This document shows positions 16,208 through 24,254 of a DNA stretch of 34,501 nt, one piece after another. Position 1 is the first letter of the stretch. Each line of letters opens with the position of its first letter. The notes beneath the pieces are model-generated. The model saw nothing but the letters and a program-made list of their open reading frames with translations, was not told the origin of the DNA and ran no database searches. This DNA comes from Bacillota bacterium. GTDB lineage: Bacteria; Bacillota; Sulfobacillia; JAJZYS01; JAJZLH01. Position numbers and translations under genes: made by a program. The stretch covers positions 1 through 34,501 of the forward strand of contig JAJZLH010000075.1 in assembly GCA_021803575.1 (NCBI GenBank), in the 5' to 3' direction.

Positions 16208-18306
16208 CGGTCGGTGCCGGCTTGAGGCGGCCAGAGGCGTAGACCCAATTTCTCGTCCCAGCTTCTGGTCAGGGGCGGGCCGTGCTGGACACTGATCCGG
16301 TACTCGCCGGTGTACACCTCGCAACCGGTCAGCACGTGGCCACCGATGGTCGTGCCATCGGCGCGCCCGGCCACCAGGTGCAGGTGGGCGAAGGGCTGGC
16401 CGTCAGCCAGGGAGAGGTTCCCAGTCAGGCTCAGGATCTCGAGAGGCTCATCGAAGCTCAGCGGCTGGTAGCGCCGCTGCCTCTGGTCAAAGAAGGCGAT
16501 CTGGCATTTGGTCAGGGCACCGATCGCACTCACCCAGGCCGTCTCGACCTGATGCCGGCTCGCCCACTCCTGAAAGAAGGCGAGCAGGTCGGCGCCGGTC
16601 GGTATCCGCCCCATGTCGACCGCCAGCGCTTGGGCATCCTCGGCCCGGGCTGCCTGGGCCGTGGGGACCTCGGCGCGAAGCTGGCGCTGAATGTGCGCGG
16701 CGTCCTGGAGCGGGCGGCTGCACTGCTGGCCGCGGCAGACCACCACACCGGGAGCCATGGCGTCGGCACGGAGCACCGCACCGGGCGGCAGTGCGCTGAG
16801 CACAGCCGCCAGTCCATCCCGGGGCAGATCCTTGGGCAGGCTGACGACGCAGGGCCGCACCTGGTCGATCACCAGCATGCGGCCGTACGCCGCCGCCAGC
16901 AGACTCTGGCCGGCGGCCGCCGAGGCGGCCGCCTTGAGCGCCGCCTGCCAGGCGCCAGCCAGGGTGGGGTCTGGGCGGATGTCATCCAGCCAGGCCATCA
17001 GCTGGCCGGCCCAGGCGTTGACGGCGAGCGGGTACTCAAGGTGACGCAGCCGTCCCAGGCCAAACTCCGGTAGTTCGGGAAAACCATCGGCACTGAGCGA
17101 GCGGAGCAGCAGGTCTGCACACTCGTCCCCGACAGTGCCCAGATCGGAGCCGGGTGTCACGGCACCGAGGAAGAGGGCGGTGAGACCGACCTGTGCCACA
17201 TCCGCGCTGAGATTGGAAAGCGCTCCCGGTTGATCGGTGTGCCGCAGTATGCCAGCGCCGAGGCAGCGGGCGAGCATGGTGCGGAAGGCCGTCTCTCCGG
17301 CTTCGGCCCACTGGGGGCGGTCCAGGATCACTCCGGCCGCCACCAGCGCCCTGGTGGCCCTGGCGACCCAGCCGGCATAGACGGTGCGGTCCACCAGGGG
17401 CGGGGTCCCTTGGCGCCTTGCTGTGAGGTCCCCTGCGTAGTAGGCCTGGTCGGCGTCCTGGCTGCCGCCGAGGCAGCTGCCGTCGTAGAGGACCCGGACC
17501 ATGTAGTCGGCGGTGCCGGCGGTGGCCTCCCGTACCGTCTTTGGCACGTCGTCACCGAGGCCAAGCAGCACCTCCAACATGGCCGCCTGATCGTCCAGCA
17601 TCTTCTCATAGTGTGGCTGGGACCAGTCCTGGGTGGTGCTGTAGCGGAAGAAGCCACCCTCCACCGGGTCGTAGAGCCCATCCTCCACCATCCTGGTCAC
17701 GCTCTCCAGCACCATCGGCCTGGCCTCCACGTGGCCTCCGAGCCCTGCCAGGTCCAGGAGGAAGGCCAGGACATCGGTGAGGGGAAACTTCGGCGCATGG
17801 CCAAATCCGCCGTGGCGCCGGTCATAGGCCCCGGCAATCTCCTCGTAGAGCTGATCAATGTGGCGGCGGTCCGGACTCCTCTTGGGTCTGGGCACAGCGG
17901 GCGGTGCGGGCTGGGCGGGCCTTGCCCGCTGCAGGTAGGAGACCACCTGGCGGATCGTCGCTGCCATCTCCGCGGGCGGCAGATAGGTGGCACCGGTCAA
18001 GAGCTCGCCGTCGGCGTCGAGGAAGGCCGTGGTCGGCCAGCCGCCCATGTTGTAGCGATGGTCGACATCCGGCCTCTGATCCGCATCGACCCGGATCGGC
18101 ACCAAGTGCTCACGGATCAGCTCCATCACGGTGGGGTCCGAATAGGTCGTCTCATCCATCACGTGGCACCAGTGGCACCACACCGCCGACACCGACAGCA
18201 GCACAGGGCGGCCATCGGCGCCGGCCTCGGCGAACGCCTCCGCTCCCCACTCTCGCCAGGCGATCTGGTCGGCCCGGTTCGGCCTTGGCGAAAATCGGTG
18301 GCTCAC
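16204..18306 (-). CDS. DUF255 thioredoxin-domain (YyaL/SSP411-like) protein fused to C-terminal PPC/DUF296 domain
   Basis: N-term VLLSVSAVWCHWCHVMDETTYSDPTVMELIREHLVPIRVDADQRPDVDHRYNMGGWPTTAFLD; middle KMLDDQAAMLEVLLGL; C-term FFQEWASRHQVETAWVSAIGALTKCQIAFFDQRQRRYQPLSFDEPLEILSLTGNLSLADGQPFAHLHLVAGRADGTTIGGHVLTGCEVYTGEYRI. Confidence 0.9.
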   Translation of the reverse strand: MSHRFSPRPNRADQIAWREWGAEAFAEAGADGRPVLLSVSAVWCHWCHVMDETTYSDPTVMELIREHLVPIRVDADQRPDVDHRYNMGGWPTTAFLDADGELLTGATYLPPAEMAATIRQVVSYLQRARPAQPAPPAVPRPKRSPDRRHIDQLYEEIAGAYDRRHGGFGHAPKFPLTDVLAFLLDLAGLGGHVEARPMVLESVTRMVEDGLYDPVEGGFFRYSTTQDWSQPHYEKMLDDQAAMLEVLLGLGDDVPKTVREATAGTADYMVRVLYDGSCLGGSQDADQAYYAGDLTARRQGTPPLVDRTVYAGWVARATRALVAAGVILDRPQWAEAGETAFRTMLARCLGAGILRHTDQPGALSNLSADVAQVGLTALFLGAVTPGSDLGTVGDECADLLLRSLSADGFPELPEFGLGRLRHLEYPLAVNAWAGQLMAWLDDIRPDPTLAGAWQAALKAAASAAAGQSLLAAAYGRMLVIDQVRPCVVSLPKDLPRDGLAAVLSALPPGAVLRADAMAPGVVVCRGQQCSRPLQDAAHIQRQLRAEVPTAQAARAEDAQALAVDMGRIPTGADLLAFFQEWASRHQVETAWVSAIGALTKCQIAFFDQRQRRYQPLSFDEPLEILSLTGNLSLADGQPFAHLHLVAGRADGTTIGGHVLTGCEVYTGEYRISVQHGPPLTRSWDEKLGLRLWPPQAGTDR

Positions 18307-18363
18307 CCTGCCGCCCCCCTTCCCTGTTAGACGCTACAATAAACCCACGCTGGGGGGTGCACC

Positions 18364-19023
18364 ATGCGCTGTCGAGTTCTCCTCTTCGCCCAGGCCGCTG
18401 AGCTGGCCGGTCAGGCCGAGCTGGCTGTGGACCTGGTGGAGGGCACCACACTGGCCCAGATTCGCGATCTGCTGTGCGAGCGCTACGGCGCCGTCTTCTC
18501 CCGCTTCGGCCTGGCTGTGAATCAGACCTGGGCCTCCGATCAGACCCCGCTCATGGACGGCGACGAGGTGGCGGTGTTGCCACCGGTCTCAGGAGGTGCC
18601 CCGCTCCTCACCGAAGAGCCGCTGGACGTCGGCGCCCTGATCCGGGAGGTATCCCGCCCCGGTGCCGGTGCCGTGGCCGTGTTCATCGGCGTGGTGCGCG
18701 ATCAGTTCCAGGGCACGCCATCGGCTGCAGTGCGCTACCACGCGTACGGGCCTATGGCCGAGAAGGTCCTGACAGAAATCCTCCGGGCCAAAGCGGCAGC
18801 CGCGCCGGAACTGCGCCTGGCTGCCCGCCACCGCACCGGCCAGCTGGCGGTCGGCGAGGCCTCGCTGGTGGTGGCGGTCTCCTCGCCGCATCGGCAGGCG
18901 GCCTTCGCCGCCTGCCGTGAGGTGGTGGAGGAGATCAAGGTACGCCTGCCAGTGTGGAAGCAGGAACTGCGGGCCGACGGTGCCGTCTGGCACGAGGACG
19001 GCCAGCTGCCAGACCCGGTCTGA
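18364..19023 (+). CDS. Fused molybdopterin synthase MoaD-MoaE (MoaX-type)
   Basis: MoaD half ends VAVLPPVSGG then APLLTEEPLDVGALIREVSRPGAGAVAVFIGVVRDQFQG...YHAYGPMAEKVLTEI...VSSPHRQAAFAACREVVEEIKVRLPVWKQEL. Confidence 0.93.
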   Translation: MRCRVLLFAQAAELAGQAELAVDLVEGTTLAQIRDLLCERYGAVFSRFGLAVNQTWASDQTPLMDGDEVAVLPPVSGGAPLLTEEPLDVGALIREVSRPGAGAVAVFIGVVRDQFQGTPSAAVRYHAYGPMAEKVLTEILRAKAAAAPELRLAARHRTGQLAVGEASLVVAVSSPHRQAAFAACREVVEEIKVRLPVWKQELRADGAVWHEDGQLPDPV

Positions 19024-19052
19024 AGCGGCGGGCTCCCGACGGCCGGCCCCGG

Positions 19053-20603
19053 TCAGCTAGGGTCTCCGCTCAGCCTCTCGATCAACGACTGGATCAGCCC
19101 GGGCAGCACCGAGAAGGTGTAACCCCTCTCCACCCGCTCGTCCCGGCGATGGGCGCCGTCGCCGCAGGGGCCGGCCAGGAGCACGTCTCCCGCTGGCAGA
19201 TCCGGCTCGGGCAGATGGCGCCCGGCGAGCTGCGGCAAATAGGCGTCCGCTCCGGCCGCCGCCCCGTCTGCCGAGGCGACCATGAAGCTGAGATCCGAGA
19301 TGAAGGGGAAGTGGCCCAGAGCCTCGATGGGACGGCCCTCAGCCTCAATTCCCCTAAGCCGCGCCCTTAGGCCAGCGCTGCTTCTGACCCTGGGAATCGG
19401 CGGCGCCGCCAGGTACACCACCACAGTCGGGGTGCGGACGAGGCGGCCGACCAGGTGCTCCACCAACCGGCGGGCCACCGTATGCGGCGGGCCGCCGGCC
19501 AGGCGGGCGGCCAGGCGGCGAACCGACGCCTGGGCAGCTGGGTCGGCAACCGCCCACAGCTCTGGCCAGCTGAAGACCGGCAGTGGCCAGCCCTGGCTCA
19601 AGCCCGCCAGCGGCTCGGCTAGACTGCCGACCAGCTCCCGGATCTCTCGAACCATCCTCTCCAGGCGCTCCACCGGAGCGGTGTGGACCTGAAGCAGATT
19701 GTAGAGGGCGTGGGCCGAGAGCGCCGTCTGTACATCGTATCGGCGCTTGTGGTCGGACTGGGCGAGCGTAACCACGACGGGCGCCCGCTCGCCATCTGGC
19801 GCCTCGTCGGCCAGGGCAATCCGGTAGGTGAGCCGGCCGGTGATCTCGGCCAGGACCCGGTTGGGGTCCAGTCCGGCCTCCGGCTCGCCGGCGTGAGATG
19901 GCAGCCCGAACACCGACACGCCGAGCAGAAGCTTGCCAACGCTGCCTGTATAGATGCGCCGATGCTGGCCAGGCCGGATGCTGGCCGTGAAGTCGGTCTT
20001 GATCACGCCGGCCAGACGAAGGTGACGCTCGGCCAGGTAGCGGCCCAGCCATGGGCCGAGCGTGCGGGCGCCAAGCGAGCTGGCCTCTTCGTCAGCGCAG
20101 GCCAGAAAAATCAGGTGCGGTCCTGGCGCCTGGCTCCTGGCCTGGGCCAGGAGCACGCCAGCTGCCACGGCCAGCCCGCTCTTCATGTCGAGCACGCCGC
20201 GGCCGAACAGCCAGTTGCCGCTGGCGGCCAGCTTGGCCAGGTCCGGGCCCATGGCCCCGGCCGCCACCCGCTCGGTCAGGGCCACGGGGTCGAGGGCAAG
20301 GGGGCGCACGGCCCCGTAGTCCTCCGTGCCGACCGTGTCTACGTGCCCGAGCAGCACCACTGCATCGCCGCCTGTGCCGGGCAGGTGGGCGAGCAGGTTG
20401 GGCCGGCCGAGGCGGTCGCCCGCCGAGTCAACGATGTGGATGCCGAGCCGGCTGCCGCCGTCTCGATCCTCCAGGTAGCGGCCGAGGGCCGCCACCACGC
20501 CCGCTTCGCCGGGTTGGCCGTTAACCGAATCGATGCGGCAGAGCTGGACGGTCAGCCGCTCCAGCTCGGCTGGGTCGCACCCGTCCCACTCAGGCTCGGA
20601 CAC
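19053..20603 (-). CDS. M20-family metallopeptidase, RocB-like
   Basis: VVLLGHVDTVGTEDYG...WLFGRGVLDMKSGLAVAAGVLLAQ...LIFLACADEEASSLGAR...GKLLLGVSVFGLPSHAGEPEAGLDPNRVLAEI. Confidence 0.85.
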   Translation of the reverse strand: MSEPEWDGCDPAELERLTVQLCRIDSVNGQPGEAGVVAALGRYLEDRDGGSRLGIHIVDSAGDRLGRPNLLAHLPGTGGDAVVLLGHVDTVGTEDYGAVRPLALDPVALTERVAAGAMGPDLAKLAASGNWLFGRGVLDMKSGLAVAAGVLLAQARSQAPGPHLIFLACADEEASSLGARTLGPWLGRYLAERHLRLAGVIKTDFTASIRPGQHRRIYTGSVGKLLLGVSVFGLPSHAGEPEAGLDPNRVLAEITGRLTYRIALADEAPDGERAPVVVTLAQSDHKRRYDVQTALSAHALYNLLQVHTAPVERLERMVREIRELVGSLAEPLAGLSQGWPLPVFSWPELWAVADPAAQASVRRLAARLAGGPPHTVARRLVEHLVGRLVRTPTVVVYLAAPPIPRVRSSAGLRARLRGIEAEGRPIEALGHFPFISDLSFMVASADGAAAGADAYLPQLAGRHLPEPDLPAGDVLLAGPCGDGAHRRDERVERGYTFSVLPGLIQSLIERLSGDPS

Positions 20604-21543
20604 TCATCACCATCACCGCAAACAGCAGGGCGAGGTAGAGGAGCGAATAGCGAAAGGTGATGCGCGCCCAGCGGAAGTCAGGCGGGTGCTCGAACAGCTG
20701 CAGGCTGCAGACCACGATGAAGCCGCCACCCAGCACCGCCGCCGCCCACAGGTAGAGGGCGCTGACCGTGCCGGTGGTATAGAGCAGCAGCGACGATGCG
20801 AGCAGGGCCACCGCGTAGAGCAGGCTCTGCCACTTGGTGGCGCGGTCGCCTGCCACCACTGGCAGCATCGGGATGGCGGCACGGCGATAGTCGTCCTGCC
20901 GGTAGAGGGCAAGCGCCCAGAAGTGGGGCGGCGTCCAGAGAAAGATGATCAAGAACAGCAACACCGGCGCCAGGGCCAGATGCCCGGTCACGGCCGCCCA
21001 GCCGACCAGCGGCGGAAACGCCCCGGCCGCGCCGCCGATCACGATGTTCTGCGGCGTGCGCCGCTTCAGCCACATGGTGTAGATGAAGACGTAGTAGAGG
21101 TAGCCGGCCAGGCCCGAGGCGGCCGCCACCCAGCCCGCAGCCAGGAACAATACGGCGGTGGCTGCCACGCCGGCCCCGATGCCAAAGGTCAGGGCCTGGA
21201 CGGCGCTGAGCCGGCCGGACGGCACCGGGCGCTCCCGGGTCCGTTCCATCAGGGGATCGATATCCCGGTCGTACCACATGTTCACCGCGTTGGCGCCGCC
21301 GGCGGAGAGGAAGAGCCCGAGCATGGTCCAGATGACCAGCCACGTGCTCGGCCAGCCGTGCGCCGCCAGGAGCATGGCGCACAGCCCCGTGATCACGATC
21401 AGAAGGACGATCCTGGGCTTGGTCAGCTCCAGGTAGGCGCCGGCCAGGGCTGCCAGGTCTGACTTCTGGCCAGCGGCTCCCGGCGCTGGTCCGGTATCCA
21501 CAGTCAGTTGATGGTCCACGTGACTCGCCTCAGCTTCAGACAT
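20590..21543 (-). CDS. ctaB: Protoheme IX farnesyltransferase
   Basis: YLELTKPRIVLLIVITGLCAMLLAA...GGANAVNMWYDRDIDPLMERTRERPVPSGRLS...YTMWLKRRTPQNIVIGGAAGAFPPLVGWAAVTG. Confidence 0.96.
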   Translation of the reverse strand: MSEAEASHVDHQLTVDTGPAPGAAGQKSDLAALAGAYLELTKPRIVLLIVITGLCAMLLAAHGWPSTWLVIWTMLGLFLSAGGANAVNMWYDRDIDPLMERTRERPVPSGRLSAVQALTFGIGAGVAATAVLFLAAGWVAAASGLAGYLYYVFIYTMWLKRRTPQNIVIGGAAGAFPPLVGWAAVTGHLALAPVLLFLIIFLWTPPHFWALALYRQDDYRRAAIPMLPVVAGDRATKWQSLLYAVALLASSLLLYTTGTVSALYLWAAAVLGGGFIVVCSLQLFEHPPDFRWARITFRYSLLYLALLFAVMVMSVRA

Positions 21544-21574
21544 TTTGACAGAGCGAAGCGTACCACAACCGCCG

Positions 21575-22192
21575 TCATCCCTGGGCTACCGCCAGGGCGT
21601 AGACGATGTCGAGCTGGGCGTAGGGCTGGATCAGGCTGGCTGTCTCGGGCTCCCCGATCAGCCAGCGCAGCTGGCCGTCCGGTTGGCAGACCAGGAGCCA
21701 GACCCGGCTGCCCCCCGCCGAGGCGATGTGCAGCTGGGCCAGCCAGCCGGCCAGAACCGAGGCCCGCACGCTGCCCGCTTGCCAGTTGGCGAGCCCCGCC
21801 ACTCCCAGCGCCTGGGCCAGCTTTTGGCCCGCCGCCGCCGAGACGGATGGGCGGCTGAGATCGATGCCGATGAACAGCACCTGGGCGGCCAGCGGGCGGC
21901 TGGTGCGGTCGGCGAGGCGGATTTCGGCTCCAAGCAGTTTGCCGGCGGCCATGGCGGTGCCGGGATAGAACACCACGACCAGGGCGCGGCGCGCTGAGGC
22001 CGACGAGGCGGCCCCCGGCTTCGGGAAGCTGGCCAGGAGTCCGTCCAGGCTTCCGCCCACTGGCCGGACCGTGGCGTGGGCCCTGGCTGTGGCCACCTCT
22101 GCCTGGCCAGTGGCTGGCCTGGTCAGGGCGAGGCCGAGGGCTACCAGCAATACGGCCGCCACCGCCAGCGCCACCCTGGTCACCAGACCCAT
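21575..22192 (-). CDS. Exported hypothetical protein
   Basis: MGLVTRVALAVAAVLLVALGLALTRPATG signal/anchor; no recognised catalytic motif; ATG 22192 preceded by GAGGAGGTG. Confidence 0.65.
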   Translation of the reverse strand: MGLVTRVALAVAAVLLVALGLALTRPATGQAEVATARAHATVRPVGGSLDGLLASFPKPGAASSASARRALVVVFYPGTAMAAGKLLGAEIRLADRTSRPLAAQVLFIGIDLSRPSVSAAAGQKLAQALGVAGLANWQAGSVRASVLAGWLAQLHIASAGGSRVWLLVCQPDGQLRWLIGEPETASLIQPYAQLDIVYALAVAQG

Positions 22193-22286
22193 GCTGCACC
22201 TCCTCGCTGGCATTATAGCCGCGCCGCTGGCACTGGCAGGAATCACCGTCTTCCAGCGGGAACCGACAGGGCCGAGGGGGCGTGTT

Positions 22287-23630
22287 ATGTCCAGCCTGAG
22301 GCGGGTGCTCGGCTACCGTACGGCCACCTCGACCAGCGCCGGCCTCGCCTTCGCCGCCATCAACTTCCTGGCCGCGGTGCAGGTGGCCGGCTACATGCTG
22401 GGTGACGGCGCCTGGATCGCCCTGGTCATCGCTGGTGCCCTCTGCCTGCTGTCGGCTGCCAACTTCTCCGAGCTGAACGGCGTGCTGCCGTCAGCGGCCG
22501 GCATCCGGGTGTGGACCCGCCAGGGCATCGGCGACCGCTTCTCTCTGATCTTCACCCTGGCCTACCTGACCACCGTCCTGGCGGTGATCGCGGCGGACAG
22601 CTTCGTGCTGGGCACCGCCATCCAGGCTGCCATTCCCGGCATCAGCGGCTTCTTCTGGATTTTCCTGTTCTTGGTCCTGACCCTGATCGCCAACCTGCGC
22701 GGCGTGAAGATCGCCGGTCTGGTGCAAGACCTCACCACCTACCTCTTGCTCTTCTCCCTGGCCGCCATCTCGGTGATGGTCCTGGTGCACGTCCACCATG
22801 CCTTCATCACGCCGTTTTCGCCGCGCGGCAACCTGTTCGAGGCGGTGGCGGTGGGCGTGTTCATCTTCGTCGGCTTCGAATGGGTGACGCCCTTGGCCGA
22901 GGAGATGACCGATACCCGAGCCATCTCTCGCGGCATGTTCACGGCGCTTGGCCTGATCGCGGTCGCCTTCGGATTGTTCATGCTGGCCATGACGCATCTG
23001 CTCGGCGACCGCGGGCTCGGCGCCAGCCTGGTGCCTCAGCTCCTGGTCGGCCGAGCGGCCTTCGGCGCCTTCGGTTTCTGGTGGATGCTACTGGTCACCG
23101 TGATTACTGCCGGCACCACCTTCAACGGCAGTTTCGTCTCGGCCAGCCGCCTGCTCTACGCCATGTCCCGTGAGCGCACGCTGCCCGCCTGGTTCGGCCG
23201 CCTGAACCAGCGCTTTGTGCCGGTAAACGCCCTCTTCGCCCTGTTTTCGGTGTCCGTGGTGCTGGCCGCCCTCATCTTCCTGAGCCGTCTGTATCAGGTG
23301 CTGATCTACGCTGGCTCCTCACTGGAGGCCTTGATGTACGTGGTGGCTGCCTTGGCCGTGCTGGGGCTGATGCGCCGACTTCCTGATGCGGCGCGCAGCT
23401 TCCGCCTGCCGTTCGGCCGGCTCATCCCGATCCTCACCATCCCGGTGTTCGGAGTGCTGGCGCTGGGTGCGCTCACCGCCACCGCCGGCCTGCCTGGCAA
23501 CTTCCCCTGGACCGTGCCCCTCCTGCTCTTGATCGCACTCGCCGCCACCTTGTACGTGTACCTGTACGCGCCAAGGCTGAAGCGGGTGCCGGTGCCGGGG
23601 CCCGGAGTCGAGGCTGGCGGCGGTCGCTGA
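22287..23630 (+). CDS. APC-superfamily amino acid permease
   Basis: 12-TM pattern; MSSLRRVLGYRTATSTSAGLAFAAINFLAAVQVAGYMLGDGAWIALVIAGALCLLSAANFSELNGVLPSAAGI...VGFEWVTPLAEEM...GSFVSASRLLYAMSRERTLPAWFGRLNQRFVPVNAL; ATG 22287 behind G-rich SD. Confidence 0.9.
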   Translation: MSSLRRVLGYRTATSTSAGLAFAAINFLAAVQVAGYMLGDGAWIALVIAGALCLLSAANFSELNGVLPSAAGIRVWTRQGIGDRFSLIFTLAYLTTVLAVIAADSFVLGTAIQAAIPGISGFFWIFLFLVLTLIANLRGVKIAGLVQDLTTYLLLFSLAAISVMVLVHVHHAFITPFSPRGNLFEAVAVGVFIFVGFEWVTPLAEEMTDTRAISRGMFTALGLIAVAFGLFMLAMTHLLGDRGLGASLVPQLLVGRAAFGAFGFWWMLLVTVITAGTTFNGSFVSASRLLYAMSRERTLPAWFGRLNQRFVPVNALFALFSVSVVLAALIFLSRLYQVLIYAGSSLEALMYVVAALAVLGLMRRLPDAARSFRLPFGRLIPILTIPVFGVLALGALTATAGLPGNFPWTVPLLLLIALAATLYVYLYAPRLKRVPVPGPGVEAGGGR

Positions 23631-23633
23631 CGC

Positions 23634-24239
23634 TCAGGCTCCGCCGTAGCGAAGGGCCAGGGAGAGGCCCCAGCCCATGGCCAGAGCGCCTACCATGCCG
23701 CCGATCACGACCAGGTTGAAGCCGGAGAGCACGATGTTCAGGACCAAGAGCATCGCGATCCAGCCCAGCGGGCTGGACAGGCTGAAGGACATGGACATGG
23801 TGCGCCCGCTCATGACGTGGGCATAGATGCCGGCCAGGGCAAAGGGGGCGAAGGTGGAACCGATCACCCCGCCGGCGATGGTTTGGGCGACCAGGGCACC
23901 GAAGCCGCCGGCCACGAAGAAGATCACGAGGTATTTCCAGGCCTGGTCCAGGTGCTCGATCTGGCTGCCGATCAGCCAGATGAAGATGCCGCTGAAGATG
24001 AGGCCGATCAGACCGGCTGGCGTCACCGCTGTGGCCAGGTCGACCAGGTAGACACCGATGCCGGGCAGTTGGTAGAGCGCCTGCAGCACGGGCGTCCCCA
24101 GCACCATCATCACGGCGGTCACGATGATCAGCCCGATGGTCACCGGATAGCCGCCAAAGCCTGACCCGACCGGCCGCCCGGCTTGCCGGCGCGCCTGTCT
24201 TGCCTGTTCCCGCCAGTACTTCCTGCTCTCCGGGTCCAC
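23634..24239 (-). CDS. Rhomboid-like membrane protein, apparently catalytically dead
   Basis: FIWLIGSQIEHLDQAWKYLVIFFVAGGFGALVAQ...GGVIGSTFAPFALAGIYAHV...LVVIGGMVGALAMGWGL follow the rhomboid fold but lack GxSG and catalytic His. Confidence 0.65.
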   Translation of the reverse strand: MDPESRKYWREQARQARRQAGRPVGSGFGGYPVTIGLIIVTAVMMVLGTPVLQALYQLPGIGVYLVDLATAVTPAGLIGLIFSGIFIWLIGSQIEHLDQAWKYLVIFFVAGGFGALVAQTIAGGVIGSTFAPFALAGIYAHVMSGRTMSMSFSLSSPLGWIAMLLVLNIVLSGFNLVVIGGMVGALAMGWGLSLALRYGGA

Positions 24240-24254
24240 CGCGACACGCCCCTT

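Noticed and set aside
19683-21462. Plus-strand ORFs 19683..20660 and 20533..21462 opposite the M20 peptidase and ctaB
   Set aside because: Antisense shadows with compositional bias and no domains.
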